From Guyanagaster necrorhizus (Eukaryota; Basidiomycota; Agaricomycetes; Agaricales; Physalacriaceae), in NCBI RefSeq assembly GCF_019112545.1, contig NW_025064883.1, positions 124,001 through 188,000 of the forward strand: a DNA stretch of 64,000 nucleotides, given 5' to 3'. Both the position numbers and the translations under genes were made by a program. Of the stretch, positions 35,769 through 47,289 are shown piece by piece; position 1 is the first letter of the stretch, and every line of letters begins with the position of its first letter. Under the pieces are notes generated by a model. It did not search any database. It was not told the origin of the DNA and worked only from the letters and a program-made list of their open reading frames with translations.

Positions 35769-37577
35769 TTATGCATATGTGTGCGGCGTCAACTTAAGTC
35801 TGCAGCCGTCCTTGGGGAATAGTGTTGCGATGATCCTGCAAAAGAGTTATAAGCCTTGTTGGATACTCAATAGTGTATACTTACTCGACTTGTTCACTCT
35901 TGGGCGTTACGTCGTGTTCCCAGTCGAACATTACAGCAGCAGTCCCCAAGACAAGCGCGATGTTCATCATTGCATACTCCAAACCAATACACTTATGTGG
36001 GCCAGCACCAAAGACAAGATAGTTCTTTGGGTTGGCATTAGCGGAGCTTTGAGGATCAAGCCAGCGTTCAGGCTGGAGCACATCGGGGTCTGGGAAAACT
36101 TCAGGATCATGAAGAGCATTGTAGAACGAGGGAATGATCATGCTCCCCGCAGGCACGGTGTAGTCGCTGGCAATAGGAAAGGCTTTGGTCGTTTTATACG
36201 GAACCTTGAAATTGGGGATGAGATGTTAAACCAGTCAAATGGAGAGAACAGCATACCATAGTAACCGGAGGTTTGATTCTCATGCTCTCCTTGACGAAAG
36301 CTTGGAGATAAGGCATTTCATCCATCATCTCGATCGTGAGAGGTGCGTCATAGTTTCCCTGACGAACACGTTCCTGTTCCTCTCTAACCTTAGCCAAGAT
36401 ATCCGGACGATCGGCAAGGTGTTGGAAACCATAAATCAAGCCACTACTCATAGCATCTTGAGAAGCAAAGAGGAAAGAGAAGATAACCATCGCCATTTCA
36501 AGGTTGCTAAAGTCACGCCTCCCTTTCCAGCTGGGATCCTGGAGGATGCGAACCCATTCATCAAGCAAGCAAGCAGGCTCACCACCCCTGGCCATAGCAA
36601 CCTTGCTACTAGCTGCCGCAAGCTCAAGCCAGTACATGGCCACCTTTCTGGACTGGATGGCTCTGTAAATCTTGGTTCCGGGAAGTGCGAGGGGAAAGTT
36701 GACAAGCTCGAGGGCCAAAGTGATTGCCCAGTATTTTTCGCTGATTTCCCGAGTAGCATGCTCTGGAATATAGTTGCCACAGAAAACGCGCAGTGAAGTA
36801 TCCATATTGAGGTGGCGCGCAGTCATCATGATAGGTTTGGGAGATGGGTCCTTTGCAGCCTCAGCAAGCCAGTCTTTAAAATGCTTTCGAGTGATGACGT
36901 CCTGAATAGCGATATACATCCTGAAGGTGATGATCAAAAGATGGGAGATGAACTTAGTAAGTCGACGGACCCAATAGCTTTCCGCGTAAACAAGGCATTA
37001 AGACTCCGTCGGTAATCTACGTGTTCCTTGCCTGTCAAAAATACCCTAGAAATAAAATGTGTGTAAGAGAAGCGTCTTAGTAAAGGACCTGGAAATGCAT
37101 ACCAGTTATCGGGGAGAAGAACTTGTTTCGCTGAGTGGACAAGACAAGGCTCGGCATAGGTGGGTGAGTTGAGAATCTTGCGAGCGTACTCCGTCGATGA
37201 AGCCATCACGATGAAGCTTGTCAAGAGTCAATGACACGTCGTACATTTTCGAACGCCTCTTACATATTAAAGACGCTGATGGCGCTGAGGGCGCCCGAGT
37301 TCCATTGCTTCATGTAGCCCTCCATGGTCGGTTTCATGGAATCCGCAAACTTGCCGATAATAGGAATGGTCCATTTATCGCCGGGCAAATGACGCTTTTT
37401 ATACCGATACACCGACTGCTCGAGGATCAACAAGGAAGCCAGAATGACTGTCGTGGTGACAAGCCACGTCGCCGACGGACTAGAAGAGAAGGCAAAAACG
37501 GACGGAAAGGCATAGTGGGACGCGCCGGACGACGAGGACGGAATGGAGGCAGACCGGGAGGAGTCGTTGAGTGCCAT
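35769..37577 (-). CDS. ERG5: Sterol C-22 desaturase, cytochrome P450 family 61
   Basis: Late step of ergosterol synthesis: introduces the C-22(23) double bond in the side chain, in the ER membrane. N-terminal membrane anchor (TWLVTTTVILASLLILEQ) is followed by LPGDKWTIPIIGKFADSMKP, characteristic of CYP61. Further seen: FLFASQDAMSSGLIYGFQ (I helix; the family has a D/S-rich form), FVKESMRIKPPVTM (K helix ExxR), DVLQPERWLDP (PERF), and the haem loop FGAGPHKCIGLEYAMMN with the Cys ligand. The last exon, after an intron at about 35822-35886, gives IIATLFPKDGCRLKL and a stop at 35769-35771. About 530 residues, typical. Intact, unlike the P450 remnant beside it. Confidence 0.95.
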
Positions 37578-37942
37578 GGTGGAAGATAAAAAACAAGGAT
37601 CCAGCATAGACACGACTGGGTAGTCTGGGCAGACAACTGCCCAGAACGGAAACTAACTATGGCACGATAACTTTTTTCTCCGGCCAATCACGTGAAAATG
37701 CCGTCCACAATGCACGTGACAGAGATCAGATCACTCGTCATTCAAATTGTTGACCCTTGTTCGTCATAAAAGCGGATTCCAAGGGTAGGGAGTGTTTTTG
37801 TAGACAAATCTCGAGCCACCCACGATTTCCTGTCGAGAGGTTCAGTCAACACTGCCATCAGATTTTTTGGATGGTCACTATTTAAGTTCATATTCAGTAG
37901 TGCAATCACAGCCATACTTTAGGATATTTTTTTATTCTGTAG

Positions 37943-37984
37943 TACCTCAGTCTTTTACACCCATTATGAGTGAAGACTGAGGTA
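37943..37984. repeat. 12-bp perfect inverted repeat with 18-nt spacer
   Basis: Arms TACCTCAGTCTT (37943-37954) and AAGACTGAGGTA (37973-37984) are exact reverse complements around an 18-nt spacer. Just outside, GTAG and CTAC-like bases extend the symmetry with a gap. It could be a hairpin or the end of a small decayed element. Confidence 0.8.
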
Positions 37985-38111
37985 TGTTTTACTACTTTAC
38001 ATATTGACCTAGTACTCATACATATGTAGACCATTGTCTCTTGACAGATGCTATTAATTCAGTCTTTTACACCCATTACAAGTGAACACTGAGATTGTTG
38101 TCTCTTGACAG
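37947..38111. repeat. Interspersed direct repeats (34-bp and 14-bp units)
   Basis: A unit beginning TCAGTCTTTTACACCCATTA occurs at 37947-37980 and 38059-38092 with four mismatches over 34 bp. A second, TTGTCTCTTGACAG, is identical at 38034-38047 and 38098-38111. Together they read A-B-A-B, as after a local duplication with deletion. The second A copy keeps only an imperfect version of the inverted repeat. Confidence 0.8.
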
Positions 38112-38530
38112 GTTATGTGGCCCCGCTGTGCTTAACCTTGTTGATTGTAATCCTGACAACAGCACTCAGACTTACCAAAGACTCAAGAAACTCAATACCA
38201 AACTGTAGAGTGAAAGCCTGAGAACATAGACTTTTGGCCCTCATAGAACATCATCTAGAAATAGAAGTTGAGACCTCTATAATTTTTTTATTACTTAGAA
38301 ATATCAATGATAATGAACCAAGTCAGTGAGCATTGGCCACTCTTGTACTCCAGCAGTTTTCATCAGATCCATATGTAACTTTTCCTTCAAGATGATGAGA
38401 TACTCTATTTTGAGTGTTTCAAACTCGTATTTTTCTGGTTTTAAATATAAATTGTTTTCCCATAGGATTTATAACACCTGAGGTTTCATGAGCAACATTA
38501 CACTAAAAGATTATAGAACACAAAAAATAG

Positions 38531-38616
38531 CCCACCGCGAGGGTCGAACTCGCAGCCTTCAGATCCGCCTAGATTTCCTAAGAGTCTGACGCTCTATCCG
38601 ATTGAGCTAGGCGGGC
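38531..38616 (-). tRNA. tRNA-Lys(CTT) with short intron
   Basis: On the minus strand a full cloverleaf can be drawn: acceptor stem GCCCGCC paired with GGTGGGC (one wobble), D arm GCTC/GAGC, anticodon stem TCAGA/TCTGA, T arm GCGAG/CTCGC around TTCGACC. The anticodon loop is CTCTTA followed by an intron of about 14 nt, then A, so the anticodon is CTT (lysine) and the intron sits one base after it, the standard place. A run of six T on the coding strand just after the gene is a Pol III terminator. The base after the acceptor stem is T, unusual for a lysine tRNA. Confidence 0.9.
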
Positions 38617-38706
38617 AGCTACATGTGCGTTTGGTTCACTTTTGACTATTATATCAATAAAATGGAACGACATTTCTAACATCCAAGTCACACGTCGTTT
38701 TTGACT

Positions 38707-39837
38707 ATGTCTCATCTTAGAACTGTTCTACGACACGTCACTGCGTCTTGCTGTCCTGGATCTTATTGGCGGACAACGTTGCGGCTAGGTTGGCGGGGTC
38801 TGCATAGTGGCGACCGCCAGGTGAAATATGCTGAAAAGTTACGCCTTCGGGCTGAGCAGTACGGTGAATTTATTTCCGCGCCATTACGTCTCTCAGTATA
38901 CATACCAATATCTCACAGGACTGGACTGAGCGTAGAGGAGCTCAAAGCGAAAGCAAAGAAAAGTTTGGAGGAGCAAAGGCAGCGTGAACGTCAAGAATTA
39001 CTGGCATCCCTGCCCCAGCCGAAATTATCGTCCGACGAGCAGACATCGGGAGCATCAGTCGAACTAAAGCCCGAGACCCGTAAAGATAGTGCTCCAGTCA
39101 AAGTGTGTTCTCTGTTTGATGTCATTTCGTCGCCTAACTAGTTTCTTCATCAGCCGCTGTCGGATATTTTGAATCTGCCTCGCATCCTGAAGACCACACC
39201 TGAGCAACTTTCTGCATTGTGGACAGCTTACCATGCTTCACGATCAGACGGTACTGGTCGCGGGTTTCTTTGTGCAGCCATTCCTTTCTCTCTCTACAAG
39301 AAAATGACAACCGTGGCCATGAAGTACCCCTCGTTTATCATTCCTTTACCTCGACCAGACACTGAAAATCCCGCGAACGAGAGCAAAGCGAACTATGAAT
39401 TCTTCTTCATGCAATGGGACTTCCATCACTCTCCTTCAAGTCCCACTCGTACCGAAGATCCTTTTCAAATAACTTCACCGGATGCATCCTCGATCCCGCC
39501 CATCTCGACTGTTCTGTTCACGCCTCTTCAGGAATACAAACATCGTAAATCTTTTGCCACCCCATATCTTGTTTTGACGCACTACACCGATCTCGTGAAC
39601 ACCCACGGCATCGTTCTTCTGAGGGGGGAAATCACGCCTTCGACAGCGAGTGGAGAGGCGAGATATATGTTGGGTCAAGAGGACGCTCAATTACTGGCGG
39701 TGGGTATCCAAAAATTCTATCTTTGGGGTGAGAAGGATGCAGGGCCAGCCGGCGAAAGGTTGCTCACGTCCTTCCATGACAATCCTGAGCAGTTCAAATG
39801 GGAAGAGCTTCTGAAGCTGTATAGCAAGACCCCTTGA
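38707..39837 (+). CDS. ATP11: F1-ATPase assembly chaperone ATP11
   Basis: Mitochondrial matrix chaperone that binds the F1 beta subunit before assembly. The N-terminus MSHLRTVLRHVTASCC is basic and Ser/Thr-rich, a presequence. Helical charged segment SVEELKAKAKKSLEEQRQRE precedes the ATP11 domain: LPRILKTTPEQLSALWTAYH, CAAIPFSLYKKMTTVAMKYP, YEFFFMQWDFH, TPYLVLTHYTDLVNTHGIVL and LLAVGIQKFYLWGE are all family blocks. An intron at 38859-38918 (60 nt, GTACGG..CACAG) must be removed to join RAEQ to TGLSVEE; it too is free of stops. A second intron lies near 39100-39153. The start at 38707 is the first ATG. Its stop is 62 bp from the converging kinesin stop. Confidence 0.92.
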
Positions 39838-39899
39838 TCTGGCAATCGCTCATTATAATTGAAAATAGCATTAGATCTATACGAGAGATATGAGGCCAT

Positions 39900-42879
39900 C
39901 TACCGCCCGGCGAACCGATGAGGTTGCCCGTATTCCCCGCTCGCAATCCGTCTTTCTGTTGCTGCTGTGACCATATCTATTTGTTCTTCAGTTACAACTG
40001 GATTTTTACCAAGAAGCCTGTGAGAAATGAGATCTATGCAATATAGTGAGCTACGTGACCCTACCGCTTCTTTGGTTTGGTAGTTTTCTGCTCAGCAGCT
40101 ACCGTTGATGAGTTGCTCCACCCTATTGGCACAGCTGTTATTTCATATTCAAGGGTCAGTACGCACAATGACGGCTTGCCTTTAGCCGATGGAGACTTTG
40201 GGCGGAAGCTGTCAGGATCGCTTTCATCTCCATCCAAACTTGTCAGGTCGGAATCCTCGTTAGGCAAGGTCAAATCGACACCGTCAGTGTTCTGCGTAGA
40301 AATCAACACCTCCGTATCAGTTCTTTTTATCGTGGAGTATATCAGTCACTCACATCGCGTAGCTGAGTGCGACTAACGGGGGGAAGCCTGTCTTGCTTTA
40401 CGGGGCTAAATAAACCTGCTTGATGAAGCATGTCTATCTTTGCATCCGTTTTAAGATTGTTCTGGTCAATCTACAAGGCGATACCATCAGACAAATAGAC
40501 GCATAGAGAGCACGCAGCGGGACCTCGTTCCGTAGTCTCCGCTCGTAAGTATTCTCGACCATCCTCATGCGTTCTTCCATCTCTGCCATCACTTCCTCCC
40601 GGGTGTCGGCTTCTATATCAGCACAGCGAAGCTCTGCTTCATACAGCTATTTGGTCGTCAACTATCCTTGTCTAGTTCTGAGATGAAACGGCTTGCCTGT
40701 AATCGTAGGTGGTCGATTTCTTCAAACAGAGCATCCACGAGTGGGTTTGCGGGATATTCGTCGTCGTCGTCTCCGTTATCGCTACGCTCAGCTTCATCAA
40801 CTATAAACTCCTATTAGAATAGCCCAAGCAAGGCAGGGCTTCGCGAGGCGCACCTTCCAACACTTCAAGAACGGCGTCTTTCATGTTCTTCCCACTCCCG
40901 GCACCACCGGTCGAAATCGTAACCTTTCGTCGCATAGGCTTTGGTACAATGTCGGGGTTTCGCATCGTCAAAGGCCCCAGTTGTTTGATGATGTTACCTG
41001 TGCTCTTTCCGGGTACAATGTTCAGCATGGAAGGAATTTGTTTTACGGGCGCTGGTGCAGGTGTAACATACACCTCCCTAGCTAAAGCAGCGAACTTCAT
41101 GACGTGAGAATTTTCGTCGTAACCTGTGTCGAAAGGGTTGACATTGACAATCATGACCTTGATGTCATATCATCAGCAAAAACAATCACAAGGTTTCTGC
41201 GGACATACGGTTCTGCCATCGCCCACAAAGTAATCCATTAAAGTTTCCGTGAGTTTGCTGTGTCTGAACGGCACAATCGATAAAGTTTTCTTCACATCAC
41301 GAGTATCCATTCGCGCTTGTGTTCCGACGCCTTCTTGGCCAAGGCTCATGGCCACTTTCCTTTGGTTTGACCGCAGAACTTCAAGGCATTGGCCGAGGAC
41401 CATTAAGGACTTGTTGATGTTGCCTGCTTCTTTCAGTCGATCACCTGTTGTATGGGTGTGCTTGATGCGCTCAGAACCTGCCAAGTCGACGAGTGTCAGC
41501 CGCGAGATCTGCAAGCTTGTTGGATCCTGAAACAAGGTGCTTAATGAGTGGCAATGTATTGTAATTAAGTTTCTTACGTTCTTTTCGCCTCGATGACCCC
41601 TCATGATCTTTATCATAACCACACCGTGACTGCGACTGCTTTCGGCGTTCGCAAGGGTCCCAAAAACGCGCCGATGTAGCTGACCGAGCTTCACAAGGGC
41701 TTTCGCCTGTGCTGCTGTATCGACGCGAAACTGTCTGAGCCCTGAGATGTACTTTCCTCTTATGTCTGAATGAGCATTATCAGAAGGTGGCGATGTTTTC
41801 AAGGTGAGTGCCTTGCGCGTAAGCAAGAGAGCCTTAGTGTTTCCGGAATGAGGCAAGGGTTGTGTAGCCGATTCGCCTTTAACGGAATCCAGAAGGTCGT
41901 AAATCTTTTCGTTATAGACTTCAGCATACGAGAGCCATATGCTGTACTCGTAGTTCCTGTCAAGATTGAGTACAGTTGGATCGATGTCAGTGTCGAATGA
42001 GGTATCGACAGGATGTCCAAGAACTTCAGCTACAGATGGCTCTGGATGTAGGGTGAGAGCAGCTGTGTCTTGAGCGTCAGACAATTCAACGCCCTGGAGG
42101 CGTACAGGCCGATACTGAATGAATGAGCTTTAAAGGACGCAAAGAAGCTGCTTGTTAGGTGCATACCTTCGTCTGCCCCCGAAGACCCTCTGTACTGTTA
42201 AACAAGACGTCCAAACTTCTCGGCAGTATGCCAGCGCTACCGTCCTGGCTTCCACCCTGGATGGTGTACGTTTTGCCGGAGTTTGTAGCACCGTATGCGA
42301 AAAGTAAAGCGTTCTGGCCCTGCAGAGCGTCACGAACCAAAGGAAGGGTGGTGCTTTGAAAGAAGTCCGATTGGCTGGTGTCGGGAGTAAACACGCGGGA
42401 GAAGGTGTAGGTGGATAGAGGCATGACGCTAGCCCGATATCTATTTTGCTGGTCATTCAGGTCTGTCATACGAACAGTTGTGTCTGAGAGGCAAGTAAGA
42501 TACGGAGTGCTGGCTTCGTCATCACTCAGATGTGGTCGAATCCTGAGATATGCCTTTTGAAAGAATAGTCAGCATGGGGCCTTTCACTGTGACAAAGGCA
42601 GACCATTATCGGTTCTTGTTCAACACACGGCTCATCCTTGACTTTTCGAAGAGATTCCAACTTTGATGGAGGCTTTGTTGCAGACGTTGCATTGTCTCCC
42701 TTCGCTACAAGAGGTTTTCGAGTCGTCTTTTTGACAATTGGTTCGGTAGCAGTAGCTGCCTTAGCAGTGGCCGTTGTCATTGTCGTTTTTGAACGAGTAG
42801 ATCTGGTGGTCGGCGGTACCAGTGTCGCTGTCTTCGTCCTAGTGGATGCTCGAGTCGGTTGTTTAGCTCTGTCAGACAT
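39900..42879 (-). CDS. Kinesin-6 family motor protein (KIF20/Klp9-like)
   Basis: Plus-end microtubule motor of the anaphase spindle midzone in related organisms. A basic, Thr-rich N-terminus (MSDRAKQPTRASTRTKTATL) with KxTRK patches may be a nuclear localisation region. The motor starts about residue 95: AYGATNSGKTYTIQGG (P-loop; the TNSGKTYTIQG form is typical of KIF20-type kinesin-6), NAESSRSHGVVMIKI (switch I), LVDLAGSERIKHTHT (switch II), GNINKSLMVLGQCLEVLR and VPFRHSKLTETLMDYFVG. An insertion before switch I (around ALTLKTSPPSDNAHSD) is also usual in this family. After the motor, coiled coil (ALFEEIDHLRLQLYEAELR, EEVMAEMEERMRMVENTYER) and an acidic Ser-rich tail. Divergent from SPC7, with which it shares a promoter region. 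Confidence 0.9.
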
Positions 42880-43126
42880 GATGGATGAGCACTGAGTGAA
42901 GATTATGTACGAATCTCGATGACGTCGTCGCATCGTCACGTGTTGGACGCGAGCGCGCTTCTGTCACATCAGGTGATACGTGACCGTCAACGAAACAACT
43001 TATCAAACTGTACTGGCATCGTCCACACCCGCCTTGCCCGCTATTTTCCGCCTTCCATTTATTTTCTTTTCTTGTCTTCGACTCTAAATTTTTCAAACAA
43101 GTTCACTCTATTTTCTCTCTGTGATC
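42880..43126. promoter_or_regulatory. Shared divergent promoter, kinesin-6 and SPC7
   Basis: 247 bp between two divergent start codons of mitotic genes. It contains TGACGTC (42920-42926, near a CRE), a CACGTG E-box (42937-42942), ACGCG within GACGCGAGCGCG (42946-42957, core of the MluI cell-cycle box bound by MBF in yeasts) and pyrimidine-rich tracts before SPC7. No TATA box is evident. Confidence 0.45.
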
Positions 43127-46100
43127 ATGGGCATCAAGGACGCAGCGAATAGGCGGAAATCTATTGCAGTATCTAGCCATAGGGCTGGCAGCATGGTGCC
43201 AAAGAGTCGTAGAAGAGCACACAGTGTAGTTCCTAGTGAGCTGAGTCCGTTTGCACGATCTCGTTTATCAGCGGTGCGCGACATGTTTCTTGGACTGTGG
43301 AAGACTTATGGAATCTCTTTTAGGGCCCCGCCAAAGGCATCCTCAAAGCAACGTCTTTGAAAACAGCGCTACAGGATGATTCTCGCGCCAACTCTCATAC
43401 CGCGAACCAAGGAAGTTCGCAGTCACAAGCCGGATTTCCTTCCTCAGCAAACGATGGTGACGACCCCAATGCCACAGAGTCTATGGATATGACCCATGAT
43501 TTCCAAACAAGAATACATGATAACTTTACCCGAAAATCTATGGGTCGCCGCGTTAGCTTCAGTGAACACGCGTACGTTCGGCTTTTCGATGGAAGCACAG
43601 ACAACACCAACAGCACAGGAACACCTCAGTCATCACCAGGAGCGCTGTCATCAGAGAGCGATGTGCCATCTGTTCCCGTCAATGACGAGAACGCGTACCC
43701 CAGTGCATCCCGTCGTCAGAGTTCACTTCGTCAATCGTTTGCCAGCGACGGGTCTGACATGGACCTTACCACAATCGGCGGTGCATCCTCAGCACTTTTG
43801 GACGAAGAATTCGACGATTTTGATGATGACATGGAGATAACGGAGGTTTTGAATGGAAATATTCTGCGTAAGCGTTCGATGTCGACCGCCGGACGCACTC
43901 CTTTGTCCGACAAACATACCTATTCTATGCCAGACCCTGATGATGTTGCTTCTTTTTCGGAAGAACAATCAATGTCCTTCTCAGAAGATATGTCACAGTC
44001 GGAAGGTGAACATATCCAGCCGATGGAGTTCACGATTCCTCTCGCACATGCGCTACGTCCTGCGAATCAAGATCCTGTCTGGCTTCAACTTCAAAAAGCT
44101 ACGCATGCGGGGACGTCCTCTGTTCCTTATACAGAGGACGATGATGTGGACCTTTTGGGGATGGACGGTGCAGAAGAGATGGAAATCAGTGACGCTTTGG
44201 AAAGATTGCAACGGGCTCGAGAATCTTTGGGCTTGAGCGTCGGCGGAGATTCTTTCTCTAGTGTGGAGAGCGAGGATAACGCTGAAGATGTAGATCGGAC
44301 CATGAACATCAGCAAAGTTTTTGGAAGGCCGAAAGCTGTATTCATGGATGAAGCAGAGCCCTCCGTCCAAGTATCACCGGCAGCCGAGCCACCACTGACT
44401 CATTCAGTATACCAGCCCATCCCATCCCCAGTCCTACTTCAGCCCACGTTTACCGATGTCCAACCTCCCACAGAGCCTAGGTCAAACGCAACTAATCTCA
44501 CGACATCTCAACAGGCAAATGTATTTTCAAACTCGAAACCAAGCGTTTTTAGCTCCTCTAACGTAATCAATGTGCCGTCTCCATTAAGAAAATCCCCTGC
44601 TAGAGTTGGACCAAAAACCTTTACTGCTGCATTTGCTCCCCCAGTCGCACGGCCCTCTCCGAAGCAACCAACGAAATCCTCTCAGAACTCAAAGCGCACT
44701 CATTCTCAACAATCAAATGATGAAAACTCAGAGGACAGTCCCAGTCCAGCCAAACGATTCGTTATCACTTCACCTCGACTTGCTCATGATAATGACCGCA
44801 CATCAGCCTCCTCAGCTACGCCAACCCCTCGACCGCTATCACCTAGTAAGAAAGCGCGTTTCGAGAGCATAAGATCTAAGGATTCCACACAGAAGATGGC
44901 AGCTACCAAACGCACTTCTGGTTATTTTGCTCGAAGACGCAGCATCGCAACAGGATTGGCCAGTGCCCATCGAGAAGTGGAACTTGTTCCATCTCTCACT
45001 CGAACGTCTTCCCAAAAGAAAACAGGTCTTGCATTGGGCCGGGCGAGTTTGGGGTCGGGTCCAATGGATGCGTGGAAGCGATTCAATAGGGACGCAGGTA
45101 GTCCCGCAAGTGAAGAGGCTGAAATGGCAGCACAAGATCCTGAAATTCCTGTACAAGATAGCACACCTATCTGTTCTTCGCCTGATCGTTCTGTACCTCC
45201 GGAAACACCTAGTTCACCTTCACCCACTCCTTCGTCTCCCGTGACCGATGGCAACCCTTTCTCTGTTTTGGACCCTCCAAGTCCTGAAACTCAGGAGCTT
45301 CGAATGGACGTTGACTTGCAGGCCACCGAACAGTGGCGACGGGAAGTCGAGCCAGACCTGGATGAGGATGAAGGAGTGAGTACTATAGCTGAGTATGGAC
45401 GAGTCTAATACATCTTCTCCTAGCCGCCCATTTCCATCCAGCAGTTCTTCGAAATGACGAACATTAAATTCATGGATGATCTGACTGCTCCCAGGAGATC
45501 CTTGCATCCCTCACAACTTGCATCTAGGCAATCTCGAAACCCCTCAGATATACGTCCGACGGAATATACCATTGCTGTTGCCATCGACATCCCTCAACTC
45601 TTATTGTATTCACGCGTGTCAAGTGATCTTCAGGCGTGGATGCAACAGAGCAAGGGTGTCTTCGCTGAAGCAGAGGAAGAAGCAGCGAAGATGACACCAG
45701 AGTTATTCATCGAGTTCTCGCGTGCGGACGAAGAAGGGAAAGCTGAATTATTGGTATGTCGTCAAGGATTTTTTTCCCCCAGTTTGTTATCAAACAGCAT
45801 GTTAGCACCAACTTAATCTCATCCGTACCAATACGAGAGCCCAAGCAAAATCGGATTGGTACGAATGGAAATTACAGTGGGTTGAGGGCTTGCGAGTGAC
45901 GGCGGAACAGGCCTTGAGTGATCTCGAGATGGTGAATGATATTCATACCCGATCACTTCCTCGTTCTTAACGTGGTTAATGTAGGACGCGAGAACTCTGG
46001 CGGATCTGCGAGCTCACGCAGATGACATTGTCCCTGCTCTTCAACAGGAGTACGACAGCATCGTGCGAGAGTTGCAACAAGAACAAGCAGAAGTCGCTGA

Positions 46101-47178
46101 GATTGAACAATGTGACCAGGATTACTTAAACGAGCTCAAAGCCTCGATTGCTGAGCAAAAGTACGTCTGTTGCAACTTTACGTGTCTGTGCTCTGACTCT
46201 GTACCAGTATTGAAGTCGATGCTCTCAAAGCTGAAGTGTCTGAGGGGAATGATCAATTAAAATGGCTAGGTGAACGCCTGGAGGAAATCGAACTTCAACG
46301 GCGCCAAGCGAATGCCGCGATATCGGAAGCAAATCGCATTTTGCATATGCAGACCCACAGCACAGAGACTGAGGTCTTCAGGTTACGAAGTTAGCTCTTT
46401 TTTCTTGTGAAGATTTTTTTCTCTGACCCTCACTTTCAGGTGAGCTTGAAGCCCTAGAAGATATGCACATGTTCCACGTGGCTAAAGTGGACTCACATCT
46501 TTTTGAATATGTTTATGCCTCACAGTTCCGTGTGTGCATACCATGCGTTAACTTCTTACCAGTCGTCCAAAAGGTGGAAGTTCAGACGCTAGATGCCGTT
46601 CGCTTCAAGTATAAGGACGATTTCCCTCGTCTCAGCCGATTTTTAGTATCAGCAGCCAATCATCTTGTTCACAACGCCGATGCAATGACGACTCGGCAGG
46701 TCAGTAATCTCTGCTTCAATAATGTGGTCGTCTATATTGATCCATTATCAGATTTTCCACCTTCTTCGTGATTACTGGTCATCCTGTTCTCAGCTACGCC
46801 TTCAAATTTCGTACATATCTATAAGGTTCCCCGTGGACATAACGACTTGTATTTCTGAGAACCCGTCCTTCACTGCGGTCGTAAACATGATGTTTCCCCC
46901 CAAGAAGGCGAAGGTTTTGGTCTCATTCCACTTTGATTTGGGTGTATTCTCCAAATGGCCTTGTTCTGTTGCATCTGTCCAATACGGAGTGGAGGTTGCT
47001 TATGGCAGCATCGAGTACGTCTCTTTCCGAATCTTGCTACTCGTGTCGCTAAGATCTCATCTATAGCCCTTCCCCCATCTCTGACGCAGTGGCTCAGCGA
47101 TTGCGAGAAGCGAGTCCCGATGACAGCTACGCGTGCTTGTTGGATGCATGCATAGATGCCCACGAAGCTTGTCGGTAG
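43127..47178 (+). CDS. SPC7: Kinetochore scaffold SPC7 (KNL1/Spc105)
   Basis: Outer kinetochore subunit that docks protein phosphatase 1 and checkpoint proteins. Seen in order: a PP1-docking GILK (43336-43347, after an intron) and RVSF (43549-43560) within GRRVSFSEHAYVRLF; MELT-like repeats MDMTHDF, MDLTTIG, MEITEVL, MEFTIPL and MEISDAL; a long Ser/Pro-rich region; then the Spc7 C-terminal domain starting ISIQQFFEMTNIKFMDDLTAPRRS with coiled coil (EQAEVAEIEQCDQDYLNELK, NDQLKWLGERLEEIEL) and an RWD-like end. The last exon encodes AQRLREASPDDSYACLLD. Start at 43127: the GTG at 43121 is not used. About 1,200 residues. Divergent from the kinesin-6 gene. Confidence 0.93.
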
Positions 47179-47289
47179 GGTCTTTTTAGGCAACATATAT
47201 GTATTTATGTCTTCTACTTATTTCCTTGCTTCCGTCTGTAACATCATTAATGTCATTATTATCATGCATGTCCTATATTCATGAATTTA

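Larger units (their letters stand above)
37578..38530. other. Intergenic region with repeats between ERG5 and tRNA-Lys
   Basis: About 950 bp without a coding gene. The first 200 bp should carry the ERG5 promoter. From 37940 to 38111 it contains an inverted repeat and two families of short direct repeats described separately. The sequence from 38120 to 38520 is AT-rich and shows no ORF. Confidence 0.6.

Noticed and set aside
37947..38111. CRISPR-like array
   Set aside because: Only two copies of each unit, irregular spacing, eukaryotic context.
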